From positions 372,001-436,000 of the forward strand of contig NZ_JADLQQ010000001.1 in the NCBI RefSeq assembly GCF_015477765.1: a stretch of 64,000 bases of DNA, read 5' to 3'. The position numbers were made by a program, and so were the translations under genes. Of this stretch, positions 41,711 to 54,074 are shown in pieces. A model generated the notes under the pieces. It saw nothing but the letters and a program-made list of their open reading frames with translations, ran no database searches and was not told the origin of the DNA. The number at the start of each line of letters is the position of its first letter. The first letter of the stretch is position 1. This DNA comes from Nocardia transvalensis. GTDB lineage: Bacteria; Actinomycetota; Actinomycetes; Mycobacteriales; Mycobacteriaceae.

Positions 41711-42595
41711 ATGGGAAATCATCGCTGGACCGCCGCGGATCTGCCTTCCTTCGAAGGCCGCACGGTCGTCATCACAGGTGCCAACAGCGGCCTCGGCCTC
41801 GAAACCGCCCGAGAACTGGCGCGGGCGGGTGCGTGGGTCATCCTGGCCGTCCGCGACGTCCAACGCGGCCGCGCGGCCGTGGCCGGGATTTCCGGAATCA
41901 CGGAGGTGCGCCCTCTCGACCTCGCCGACCTGTCGTCCGTGCGGCGATTCGCCGACAGCTGGGACGGCGATATCGACGTACTGATCAACAACGCCGGAAT
42001 CATGCTGGTGCCCGAAGGTCGCACCCGAGACCACTTCGAAACCCACATGGGCGTCAACCATTTCGGACATTTCGCACTGACCGCACTGCTGCTGCCCCGC
42101 ATCACCGATCGTGTGGTCACGGTGTCCTCGCAGGCACACCGCCGGAGCCACCTGGCGCTCGACGATCCGAACTGGGAATCACGCCCGTACAGTCCCGCCG
42201 GCGCCTACGCCCAGTCCAAGCTCGCCAACCTACTGTTCACTCTCGCACTGCAGCGCCGGCTCACCGCCTCGGGCCGCCTGTCCGTCGCGGCCCACCCAGG
42301 TTGGGCCGCAACCAATCTGCAGAGCCATTCGGGCAGCCGACTGCTCGGCGCCGTGATGCGCGCAGGCAACGCACTCATCGCCCAGGACGCGGCATCCGGC
42401 GCACTCCCAACCCTGTTCGCCGCCAGCCGCGCCCTACCACCCGCAAGCTACATAGGCCCGAACGGCTTCTACGAATACCGCGGCCACCCGACACTGGTAG
42501 GCCGATCACCCGAAGCCGCCGACCCCGACCTCGCAGAGCAACTGTGGACGCTCTCGGAGCAGCTGACCGGCATCACCTGCCCGGCGGGGACGTAA
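41711..42595 (+). CDS. short-chain dehydrogenase/reductase
   Basis: A 294-residue SDR starting at ATG 41711. The cofactor motif is TGANSGLG (22-29), with RELARAG and VRDVQRGR following, the latter suggesting NADP(H). NNAG is in DVLINNAGIM; the catalytic residues are Ser in VTVSSQAHR and the Y-x-x-x-K of AYAQSKLANLL. The C-terminal PTLFAASRALPPASYIGP pattern is common to the retinol-dehydrogenase/WWOX-like actinobacterial SDRs. It is under the divergent TetR via the double operator. Substrate unknown; a detoxification or lipid-oxidation role is typical. Confidence 0.92.
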   Translation: MGNHRWTAADLPSFEGRTVVITGANSGLGLETARELARAGAWVILAVRDVQRGRAAVAGISGITEVRPLDLADLSSVRRFADSWDGDIDVLINNAGIMLVPEGRTRDHFETHMGVNHFGHFALTALLLPRITDRVVTVSSQAHRRSHLALDDPNWESRPYSPAGAYAQSKLANLLFTLALQRRLTASGRLSVAAHPGWAATNLQSHSGSRLLGAVMRAGNALIAQDAASGALPTLFAASRALPPASYIGPNGFYEYRGHPTLVGRSPEAADPDLAEQLWTLSEQLTGITCPAGT

Positions 42596-42815
42596 CCGTA
42601 GAATCCGGAGCGTTCCTGGCTGCGAATGTCCTTGCGACGGACCGCCGGAAGTATGTAATCGGCGTCCTCAGGAGACCCGACTCGCCTGCCGCCGCTTTGT
42701 CGTCGGCGAAAGTTCTTCAGCACGAGCCGAGGGTTTGGCACCCGCATGGGCAGCTTCTCCAACTTCCTGGTCACGAAACCGGGTGTCCTCGCCTCATCGG
42801 ATAACGCATGGCGCC

Positions 42816-42845
42816 TGCCCACCGGCAACGCTCTGTCGGTGGGCA
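42816..42845. terminator. hairpin just upstream of the fused ABC transporter
   Basis: Perfect 9-bp inverted repeat TGCCCACCG / CGGTGGGCA with a 12-nt loop. It lies 18 bp before GTG 42863. It could be an attenuator or a terminator of upstream transcription, and it argues that the transporter starts at or after 42863 rather than at 42746. Confidence 0.45.
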
Positions 42846-42862
42846 TAGGTAACGTCGGGTGG

Positions 42863-45800
42863 GTGAGATCGACGGGGGTGAGTGAGGGCGGCGCGGGCGG
42901 CGGTGGAGCTGGGTGGATCCGCCGGTTGTGGGGTGCTGCTTGTGCGCATCCGGGGCTGTTGACCGGGGTGGTTGTGGCGGTTGTGGCCGGAGCGGCGGCG
43001 GAGGTGGCCGTGCCGTTGGCCGCCAAGCGGGCGTTGGACAGTGCTCGGGTGGGGGATTTGGGGGCGATCTCGGTCGTGGCGGGGGTGTTGGTGGGGTTGG
43101 CCGGGGTGCGGTTCGCGACCTCGTATGGGCGGCGGTGGATGGCGGGGCGGCTGGCGCTGGATGTTCAGCACGAGCTGCGGGTGGGGTTGTTGAGTGCGCT
43201 GCATCGGTATGACGGGCCGGGGCAGGATCGGTTGCGGACCGGGCAGGTGGTGTCGCGGTCGATCAGTGATCTGCAGTTGGTGCAGGGGTTATTGGCCATG
43301 GCGCCGTTGTCGGCGGCGTCGGTGTTGATCTTCGCGATGGCCGCGGTCGTGATGGCGGTGTTGTCGCCGCTGCTGGCGGCGGTCGCGCTGTTGATGATGC
43401 CGGTGCTGGGGTTCGTGGTGTATCGGATGCGGCCGTTGTTTCATGCGGCGACCTGGTCGGCGCAGCAGCGGGCCGCCGATCTGGCGCAACATGTCGAGGA
43501 GACCGTCACCGGGGTTCGGGTGGTGAAGGGGTTCGGGCAAGAGGCTCGGATGGTTTCGCTGCTCGAACAGCACGGTCGCCGGTTGTATGCGGAGCGGATG
43601 CGGGCGGCGCGGATCGACTCCCGGTTCGCGCCGCTCGTGACGGCGATCCCGCAGATCGGCCTGGTGGCGGTGATCGCGCTGGGCGGGACGCTGGCGCTGC
43701 ACGCGGTGATCGGCGTCGGCACATTCCTCGCCTTCGCCGCCTACGTCACCATGCTCGCATCCAGTACGCGCATCATCTCCACCGTGATCGTCATGGCGCA
43801 GCTGACCCGCGCCGCCGCCGAACGCGTGTATCAGGTCATCGACGAGGCGCCCGCGACCATCGATCCGCCCGAGCCGAAACCGCTGCCGGACGGACCGCTC
43901 GGCATCGAAATACGCGGTGTGACCTTCGGTTTCGATCCCGACAGACCGGTGCTTCGCGATTTCGACCTGAGTGTGCGGCCCGGGGAGACGGTGGCGATCA
44001 TCGGCCCCGCGGGGTCCGGAAAATCCACTCTGGCACTGTTGCTGCCGCGTTTCTTCTCCCCCACGGCGGGTCGGATCAGCTTGCGCGGCACCGACTCCGA
44101 GGTCGACATCGCCGAAACCCCCGCGACGCACCTGCGATCGGCGATCGGTGTGGTCTTCGACGAGCCGTTCCTGTTCTCCGACACCATCGCCGCCAATATC
44201 GCCCTCGGCCGCCCCGATGCCACCGAGGCCGAGATCCGGCAGGCCGCCAAGCAGGCCGCGGCCGACGACTTCATCACCGAACTGCCCGACGGCTACGACA
44301 CCGTCGTCGGCGAGCGCGGCCTCACCCTGTCCGGCGGCCAACGCCAGCGCCTGGCACTGGCCCGCGCCCTGCTCGCCAACCCCCGCATCCTGATCCTCGA
44401 CGACGCCACCTCCGCCGTCGACGCCGTCACCGAAGCCGCCATCTTCGACGGTTTACCCGCCCGCTCCGGCCGCACGACCCTCATCCTGGCCCACCGCGAA
44501 TCCACCCTCGCCCACGCCGACCGCGTCATCCGCCTCTCCGACCCGGAACCTGCCGGTTCGGGCGACCCTTGGCGCAGCTCCGATGCCGTGGAATCGTCGA
44601 GCCTCGTCGGCACCGAGGTGCCCCCGGAGATCCGTGGCCCGCTCGCCAGGCTGCCGGAGGCCACGGCGCAACCCGGACTCGACGACCGCGAACTGGAACG
44701 GCCCGAACCCGATTTCCGGCTGCGGCGGCTGCTGCGCCCGGTGCGGTGGCTGTTGGCCATCGTGGTCACACTGCTGGCCATCGACGGTTTCATCGGTGTC
44801 GCCTTCCCCGCGCTGACGCGGTATGCGCTCGACCACGGCGTGGCCATGGGCAGCGGAAAGGTGTTGGCGGCGGCCGCGATCGGCGGTGCGGTTCTGGTCG
44901 CGCTCAGCTGGGCCGACGAGACGGTCGCGACGCTGCTCTCGGCGCGGGGCGGGGAGCGGCTGCTGTACGGGTTGCGGGTGCGCAGCTACGCGCATCTGCA
45001 GCGGCTCGGGCTCGACTACTACGAACGCGAGCTGTCGGGCCGGATCATGACGCGGATGACGACCGATATCGACGCGTTGTCGACCTTCCTGCAGACGGGT
45101 CTGAGCACCGCGCTGATCAGCATCGTCACCGCGGCGGGAATCGCGGTGGCGCTGGTGGTGATCGACGCCGGGCTGGCGCTGGTCGTCTTCGCCACACTGC
45201 CGCCGCTCCTCGCGGCCACGCTGATGTTCCGCAAGGTGTCCGCGGTGGCGTATTCGGCCGCGCGGGAGCGGGTGGCCGTCGTCAATGCCGATTTCCAGGA
45301 AAACGTCGCCGGTCTGCGCGCCATCCAGGCCTACCGCCATGAGGCGCAGGCGGCCCGGCATTTCGCCGGTCTCTCCGACCGGTACCGGCGCAGCCGCATG
45401 CGGGCGCAGCGGGCCATCGCCCTGTACTTCGCCGCTGTCGTCGCCTGGGCCGACCTGGCACAGGCCGTGGTCGTGTACGTCGGCGCCCGTGATGTTGCTC
45501 ACGGTTCTACGACCCCCGGCACCCTGGTCGCGTTCGTGCTGTACCTGGGCCTGCTGTTCGGCCCGATCATGCAACTGTCGCAGATCTTCGACGGCTATCA
45601 GCAGGCGCGGGTGGGGCTGCAGCGGATCGCGACGCTGCTGCGCACCCCGTCCTCCATCGCCGCCGACCCGCCCGACGCCGTGGCGATCGATGCACGGCTG
45701 CGGGCGGACGTCGCCTTCGCGAACGTGAATTTCCGCTATCCGGACGCCAAAAACCTCGCCCTGCAAGATATTTCGCTACACATCCCCGCCGGAACCAGCC

Positions 45801-46510
45801 TGGCACTGGTAGGAGCGACCGGAGCGGGTAAGTCGACAATTGTGAAACTCCTTGCGCGCCTGTACGACCTGCCACGCGATGCCCCACCGGGCACCGGCGC
45901 CGTCCGAGTCGACGAGACCGACGTCCGCGACTACGTCCTCGCCGACTACCGCGCCCGCCTGGGCGTCGTCCCGCAGGAAGCTCACCTGTTCACCGGCGAC
46001 ATCGCGAGCAATATCGCATTCGGCAAACCGGATGCCGACCGTGTGGAGATCGAACGGGCCGCCGCGGCCGTCGGCGCCCTGGACATGATCGCCGCCCTCC
46101 CGCACGGCATGCATCAGCCCGTCGGCGAGGGCGGGCGCGGACTGTCCGCGGGGCAACGGCAGCTGATCGCCCTGGCCCGCGCCGAACTCGTCGACCCGGA
46201 TCTGCTGCTGCTCGACGAGGCCACCGCGGTCCTCGATCCCGCCAGCGAAGAAAAGGTGCTGGCGGCCAGCCGTTCGGTGACCCGCGGCCGCACGTCGGTG
46301 ATCGTCGCGCACCGGCTGGCCACCGCCGCCCGGGCCGATCGCATCGCGGTCGTGGAACGCGGGCGGATCGCCGAAATCGGCTCACACAGCGAACTCCTGC
46401 GGGCGGGGGGCTCGTATTCCCGGCTGTGGGCGGCAACACCCCCGGACTGTGGGGAGCGACACCCGCAAGCGAAGGAATATTCTCACCAGAGGACTGGTCG
46501 ACACACATGA
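42863..46510 (+). CDS. fused ABC exporter (TMD-NBD-TMD-NBD)
   Basis: A single polypeptide of about 1215 residues carrying both halves of a type IV ABC exporter. First membrane domain: GLLTGVVVAVVAGAAAEVAV onward, with six hydrophobic segments. NBD1 has GPAGSGKST (near 380), LSGGQRQRLALARALL and LILDDATSAVD. Second membrane domain starts at LLAIVVTLLAIDGFIGVAF; NBD2 has GATGAGKST (near 985), LSAGQRQLIALARAEL and LLLDEATAVLD. NBD1 has Asp in place of the catalytic Glu, NBD2 has the Glu, and both keep the switch His (LAHRES, VAHRLA), so only one of the two ATP sites looks fully catalytic. GTG 42863 is chosen; a start at 42746 would include a hairpin and 39 unlikely residues. It probably exports lipids or drugs. 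Confidence 0.88.
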   Translation: MRSTGVSEGGAGGGGAGWIRRLWGAACAHPGLLTGVVVAVVAGAAAEVAVPLAAKRALDSARVGDLGAISVVAGVLVGLAGVRFATSYGRRWMAGRLALDVQHELRVGLLSALHRYDGPGQDRLRTGQVVSRSISDLQLVQGLLAMAPLSAASVLIFAMAAVVMAVLSPLLAAVALLMMPVLGFVVYRMRPLFHAATWSAQQRAADLAQHVEETVTGVRVVKGFGQEARMVSLLEQHGRRLYAERMRAARIDSRFAPLVTAIPQIGLVAVIALGGTLALHAVIGVGTFLAFAAYVTMLASSTRIISTVIVMAQLTRAAAERVYQVIDEAPATIDPPEPKPLPDGPLGIEIRGVTFGFDPDRPVLRDFDLSVRPGETVAIIGPAGSGKSTLALLLPRFFSPTAGRISLRGTDSEVDIAETPATHLRSAIGVVFDEPFLFSDTIAANIALGRPDATEAEIRQAAKQAAADDFITELPDGYDTVVGERGLTLSGGQRQRLALARALLANPRILILDDATSAVDAVTEAAIFDGLPARSGRTTLILAHRESTLAHADRVIRLSDPEPAGSGDPWRSSDAVESSSLVGTEVPPEIRGPLARLPEATAQPGLDDRELERPEPDFRLRRLLRPVRWLLAIVVTLLAIDGFIGVAFPALTRYALDHGVAMGSGKVLAAAAIGGAVLVALSWADETVATLLSARGGERLLYGLRVRSYAHLQRLGLDYYERELSGRIMTRMTTDIDALSTFLQTGLSTALISIVTAAGIAVALVVIDAGLALVVFATLPPLLAATLMFRKVSAVAYSAARERVAVVNADFQENVAGLRAIQAYRHEAQAARHFAGLSDRYRRSRMRAQRAIALYFAAVVAWADLAQAVVVYVGARDVAHGSTTPGTLVAFVLYLGLLFGPIMQLSQIFDGYQQARVGLQRIATLLRTPSSIAADPPDAVAIDARLRADVAFANVNFRYPDAKNLALQDISLHIPAGTSLALVGATGAGKSTIVKLLARLYDLPRDAPPGTGAVRVDETDVRDYVLADYRARLGVVPQEAHLFTGDIASNIAFGKPDADRVEIERAAAAVGALDMIAALPHGMHQPVGEGGRGLSAGQRQLIALARAELVDPDLLLLDEATAVLDPASEEKVLAASRSVTRGRTSVIVAHRLATAARADRIAVVERGRIAEIGSHSELLRAGGSYSRLWAATPPDCGERHPQAKEYSHQRTGRHT

Positions 46511-46736
46511 GGCTAGGTCTGTCCGGCGGTCTCGAGCCGAAGCTCCGATGGAGCTGCGGGTCCCGAAGGCGGAACTTTACCCAACCTGAAGGAACCCGCG
46601 GAAGGCGTGATGGGACGCTGGGTGGGGCTGGGCCTATCCTCAGAAGGGGCGCATCGGCGCGTATCGAGCCGATTACCCGTGCCGAGCACGTCACAAACGT
46701 CGCAGCGCGAAGAACGAAATGAGGCGAACACCTGCT
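46511..46736. other. leader region of kgd
   Basis: 226 bp between the fused ABC transporter and the Kgd start. It should hold the kgd promoter. I see no gene and no strong hairpin in it; GATGGAGCTGCGGG and GAACCCGCGG tracts give only weak symmetry. Confidence 0.3.
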
Positions 46737-50561
<3,825 letters not shown>

Positions 50562-50657
50562 GGTTTCCGCTGTGAAGCCGGGCGACAAGAATGGGGCAGA
50601 TCGGCGGCGGGCATGCTTTTGGCCGGGATCTCGCATCGCCCAGGAGGTATCGCACGC

Positions 50658-51371
50658 ATGAGCAAACTACTGCTGCGCCGCGTCGAATTCGTGCCGACCG
50701 AGCGCTTCGATCCGGACTCCTGGTACATGGAGGTGCCGGTGATTGCCGAAGTGTGTGCGTATGGGCTGAGTTTCGAGAAGCCGGTGACGGTTCTGGTGGG
50801 GGAGAACGGGATCGGCAAGTCGACCCTGGTGGAGGCCATCGCCGGGAGCTGGACCAGTCGCATGCACGGGGCGGATCTGCTGTGGTCGCCGGGCGGGACC
50901 TCGGGCGACAGCGATCTCGGTGATCATCTGCGGTGCGATGGGGTGTACCCGCGACCCACGAACGGCGGGTTCCTCCGCGCCGAGTCGATGATCAACCTGT
51001 TCGAGCGGGCCGACGCCATGCGTGTGCGCGACACCGATCAGGTGTGGAACGCGCTCTCCCACGGCCAGTCGTTTCTGCATTACATCGCCGATCGCCCTGT
51101 CGGGCAGGGGCTTTGGCTGCTCGACGAGCCCGAGGCCGCGCTGTCATTCCAATCCTGCCTGGCACTGGTCGGCGTGCTGATGGACCTCGCGGCCGAAGGC
51201 TCGCAGGTCATCATGGCCACCCACTCCCCCATCCTGGCGGCCTGCCCCGAGGCGGAGATCATGGAGCTCACCGCCGACGGTATCGAGTATCGCGAGTGGG
51301 ACCGGCTCGAGATGGTCCACAACTGGCGGGCCTTCCTGGACTCTCCCGACCTGTATCTGCGGCATCTGTAA
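50658..51371 (+). CDS. small ABC-like ATPase (AAA/SMC-type)
   Basis: A 237-residue ATPase begun at ATG 50658 with CAGGAGG upstream. Walker A is VGENGIGKST, the signature is LSHGQSF, and Walker B is LWLLDEPEAALS, with a switch His in MATHSPIL. This is the compact soluble AAA/ABC ATPase family found in many bacteria next to transporters or repair genes, with no membrane domain. It follows kgd by 96 bp on the same strand; no obvious functional link. A DNA- or RNA-metabolism role is possible but not readable. Confidence 0.85.
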   Translation: MSKLLLRRVEFVPTERFDPDSWYMEVPVIAEVCAYGLSFEKPVTVLVGENGIGKSTLVEAIAGSWTSRMHGADLLWSPGGTSGDSDLGDHLRCDGVYPRPTNGGFLRAESMINLFERADAMRVRDTDQVWNALSHGQSFLHYIADRPVGQGLWLLDEPEAALSFQSCLALVGVLMDLAAEGSQVIMATHSPILAACPEAEIMELTADGIEYREWDRLEMVHNWRAFLDSPDLYLRHL

Positions 51372-51432
51372 GCCCCCCGGCAGGGCTGTGACTGTCGTCA
51401 TCCTCCCTTGTCGGTCCGATGTTCCGCATCGT

Positions 51433-51450
51433 ATATTCGGCATGGAATAT
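51433..51450. promoter_or_regulatory. candidate PadR operator
   Basis: Perfect palindrome ATATTC-GGCATG-GAATAT, 64 bp before the padR ATG. PadR repressors bind AT-rich dyads with ATAT/ATGT half-sites, and this stands out in GC-rich DNA. It probably mediates autorepression of the padR-MFS operon. Confidence 0.65.
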
Positions 51451-51513
51451 TTGTCTCGGAGGAGGTCGCCGGTCTGTTTCAGAGTCGGTGGCGAGGGAAG
51501 GGCGTGGATAGCA

Positions 51514-52200
51514 ATGACCGAGCAGCCGGGTGCGACGCTGACGCCGCTGGCGATAGCCGTGCTCGCACTACTGGAGGAGCGGCCGATGCATCCGTACGAG
51601 ATGTATCAGACGCTGCTGCACCGGCGAGAGGACTACCTGGTCAAGATCCGGCCCGGCTCGCTGTATCACACCGTGACGCGGCTGGCCGAACAGGGCATGG
51701 TGCACGCCGAGGGCACCGATAGGGCCGGGAACCGGCCCGAACGCACCACCTATCGGATCACCGAGGCCGGCACCACCGCGCTGCGCGCCCGGATATCCGA
51801 ACTCATCCGCAAGCCGATCCGCGACTATCCGATATTCCCGTTGGCCGTGTCCGAGGCGCACAACCTGCCCGCGGACACGGTCATCGGCCTGCTGAACGAA
51901 CGGATCGGCTGGCTCGAGAACGACCTCACCGAACTCGAGGCCGTCCACTCCTGGCTCACCGCCAACGCGGTGCCGCGCCGGTACTGGATGGTCCTGGAAT
52001 ACCTGCGCGGTCAGGTCGAGGCCGAACTGGCCTGGCTGCGCCGCATCGTCACCGAACTCGGCGACGGCACGCTGGCCTGGGAGCAATTCGCACCGGACGG
52101 GACCCGCATCGAGACCTACCGCAGCGGTCTCGGCGCCGACTGGGGCTCCGCGGTCACCGACGACGTGCTGGCCGAATTCCGGAAAGGAACCAATCCATGA
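51514..52200 (+). CDS. PadR-family transcriptional regulator
   Basis: A 228-residue regulator started at ATG 51514 with GGAAGGG upstream; an extended frame from 51388 is unlikely. The winged helix is TPLAIAVLALLEERPMHPYEMYQTLL, then RPGSLYHTVTRLAEQGMV and TTYRITEAGTTALRARI, the PadR signature. The C-terminal half (PadR_C) is a helical dimerisation region (WLENDLTELEAVHSWL). The TGA overlaps the ATG of the MFS gene (ATGA), and the palindrome at 51433-51450 lies upstream. It probably senses a toxic compound exported by the MFS protein. Confidence 0.94.
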   Translation: MTEQPGATLTPLAIAVLALLEERPMHPYEMYQTLLHRREDYLVKIRPGSLYHTVTRLAEQGMVHAEGTDRAGNRPERTTYRITEAGTTALRARISELIRKPIRDYPIFPLAVSEAHNLPADTVIGLLNERIGWLENDLTELEAVHSWLTANAVPRRYWMVLEYLRGQVEAELAWLRRIVTELGDGTLAWEQFAPDGTRIETYRSGLGADWGSAVTDDVLAEFRKGTNP

Positions 52201-53681
52201 CCACACAACGCAATCCGTGGCTGGCGCTCAATGCGCTGGTCGTCGGGTTCTTCATGATCCTGCTGGATATGACCATCGTTGCGGTGGCCAATCCGGCGAT
52301 CATGACCGACCTGCACGCCGATATCACCAAGGTCATCTGGGTGACCAGCGCCTATCTGCTCACCTATGCGGTGCCGCTGCTGGTGACCGGGCGCCTCGGT
52401 GATCGCTTCGGCCCCAAGAACATCTATCTGGTCGGGCTGACGGTGTTCACCCTCGCCTCGCTGTGGTGCGGTATGTCCGGCACCATCGAGATGCTGATCG
52501 CCGCACGCGCGGTGCAGGGTCTGGGCGCGGCGCTGATGACGCCGCAGACCATGGCGGTCATCACCCGCACCTTCCCGCCGAACAAGCGCGGCGCGGCCAT
52601 GGGCATGTGGGGCGGCGTCGCGGGCCTGGCCACACTGATCGGCCCGATCCTGGGTGGTGTGCTGGTCGACAAGCTGGGCTGGAACTGGATCTTCTACATC
52701 AACGTGCCGATCGGCGTGGTGGCCTTCGCGCTGGCGGTGTGGTTGGTGCCGGCCCTGCCGACGCACGAGCACAAGTTCGACATCGTCGGTGTGCTGCTCA
52801 GCGGTGTCGGAATGTTCCTGCTGGTCTTCGGGATTCAGGAGGGCAATACGCGCGATTGGGACGGGCTGATCTGGACGATGATCATCGCCGGTCTGGTGGT
52901 GCTGGGGCTGTTCGTGGTCAACCAGGCGCGCAATACCGGTGAGCCGCTGGTGCCGCTGGGTCTGTTCCGTGAGCGCAACTTCGCGCTGTCGAGCCTGGCC
53001 ATCGCGGCCATGGGTGCCTCGACCGCCGCGCTGATGGTGCCGGGGTACTTCTATCTGCAGGCGGTGCGGGACTATTCGCCGACCAAATCGGCTCTGGTGT
53101 TCGCACCCATGGCCATCGTGACCGGGTTCGCGGCGCCGATCATCGGCAAGTTCTCCGATCGGCTTGCGCCGCGTATCATCCCGACCATCGGGTTCGCCCT
53201 GTTCTCGGCGGCGATCTTCTGGTTCGTGGGACTGATGACGCCCGAGGGCTCGATCCCGATCTTCATGGTGGCGGCCGGTCTCGCCGGTTTCGCCAACGCC
53301 GGAATCTGGGGACCGCTGGCGTCGACGGCCACCCGCAACCTGCCGATCCACCAGGCGGGCGCCGGAGCCGGTGTCTACAACACCACGCGCCAGGTCGGCT
53401 CCGTCCTGGGCAGCGCCGCGATCAGCGCCCTCATCTCTTCCCGCATGACGGCCCAGGGCCTGAGCGGCGGCACGACCCCGGAGGGCGGAGCCGGTATGAC
53501 CCGCCTCCCCACCGAAATCCTCGACAAGTTCAGCAGGGCCCTGAGCGAGTCCATGATCCTGCCCGCCGTAGTCCTCCTGATCGGCGCAGCAGCCTCGTCC
53601 CTGTTCATCGGCTCCCGCAAACCTAAGCAATCCGACACCCCTGCGGACACGACAGCGGTTCCGGTGGACGTGGGCCACTGA
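52197..53681 (+). CDS. MFS drug efflux transporter, DHA2 (EmrB/QacA) family
   Basis: A 494-residue, 14-helix proton-coupled antiporter. Family motifs: FMILLDMTIVAVANPAIM (motif D1), LVTGRLGDRFGPKNIYLVG (motif A), and GPILGGVLVDKLGWNWIFYI (motif C of DHA2). It is translationally coupled to padR by ATGA overlap, so the pair is an inducible efflux operon. A strong hairpin begins 4 bp after the stop (53685-53718). The drug specificity is unknown. Confidence 0.94.
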   Translation: MTTQRNPWLALNALVVGFFMILLDMTIVAVANPAIMTDLHADITKVIWVTSAYLLTYAVPLLVTGRLGDRFGPKNIYLVGLTVFTLASLWCGMSGTIEMLIAARAVQGLGAALMTPQTMAVITRTFPPNKRGAAMGMWGGVAGLATLIGPILGGVLVDKLGWNWIFYINVPIGVVAFALAVWLVPALPTHEHKFDIVGVLLSGVGMFLLVFGIQEGNTRDWDGLIWTMIIAGLVVLGLFVVNQARNTGEPLVPLGLFRERNFALSSLAIAAMGASTAALMVPGYFYLQAVRDYSPTKSALVFAPMAIVTGFAAPIIGKFSDRLAPRIIPTIGFALFSAAIFWFVGLMTPEGSIPIFMVAAGLAGFANAGIWGPLASTATRNLPIHQAGAGAGVYNTTRQVGSVLGSAAISALISSRMTAQGLSGGTTPEGGAGMTRLPTEILDKFSRALSESMILPAVVLLIGAAASSLFIGSRKPKQSDTPADTTAVPVDVGH

Positions 53682-53684
53682 CGA

Positions 53685-53718
53685 CCCGTCTGAACGCCCT
53701 AGGGGGCGCTCAGACGGG
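53685..53718 (+). terminator. terminator of the padR-MFS operon
   Basis: Inverted repeat with 9-bp outer arms CCCGTCTGA / TCAGACGGG, and an inner GC-rich stem with one bulge around CTAG. It starts 4 bp after the MFS stop. Its 3' arm leads straight into the 25-bp tandem repeats, which contain the same CAGACGGG. Confidence 0.8.
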
Positions 53719-53868
53719 TAATGAGTAAGGCGGTCCCGACGGCTAACGAGGAAGGCGGTCCCGACGGCTAACGAGGAAGGCGATCCCGACGGCTAACGAG
53801 GAAGGCCGCCCAGACGGGTAACGAGGAAGGCCGCCCAGACGGGTAACGAGGAAGGCCGCCCAGACGCG
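53719..53868. repeat. 25-bp tandem repeat, six units
   Basis: Six adjacent units of exactly 25 bp start at 53719, 53744, 53769, 53794, 53819 and 53844. The core is TAACGAGGAAGGC; the rest is GGTCCCGACGGC in the first two, GATCCCGACGGC in the third and CGCCCAGACGGG in the fourth and fifth, with a variant last unit. There are no spacers. The remainder of the gap (53869-54074) shows no gene I can support. Confidence 0.9.
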
Positions 53869-54074
53869 GGCAGCGGTTATCTGCTCCGAGGTGGCTCGTT
53901 TCCGCAGCAGCGGATCCAGGTTCGACGGGCGGATGGTGGGGCAGAGTTTGCGGACTCGGCGGCCGTTCGGGGAAGTGATGCCGGGGACGTTGCCGTTGCA
54001 CTGGAAGTACCCAGCGGGCTCTCAGGAAGGGGGCGCTTAATGGAGAGAGAGGTTGTGGATCTAACGAGGACGTG

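Noticed and set aside
53719..53868. The 25-bp repeats as a CRISPR array
   Set aside because: Units are directly adjacent with no spacers, and no cas gene is present in the window.
53768..54001. Small minus-strand frames near the 25-bp repeats, including a frame reading FQCNGNVPGITSPNGRR
   Set aside because: No start codon, no ribosome site and no family that I can name; they run into the repeats. Too weak to annotate.
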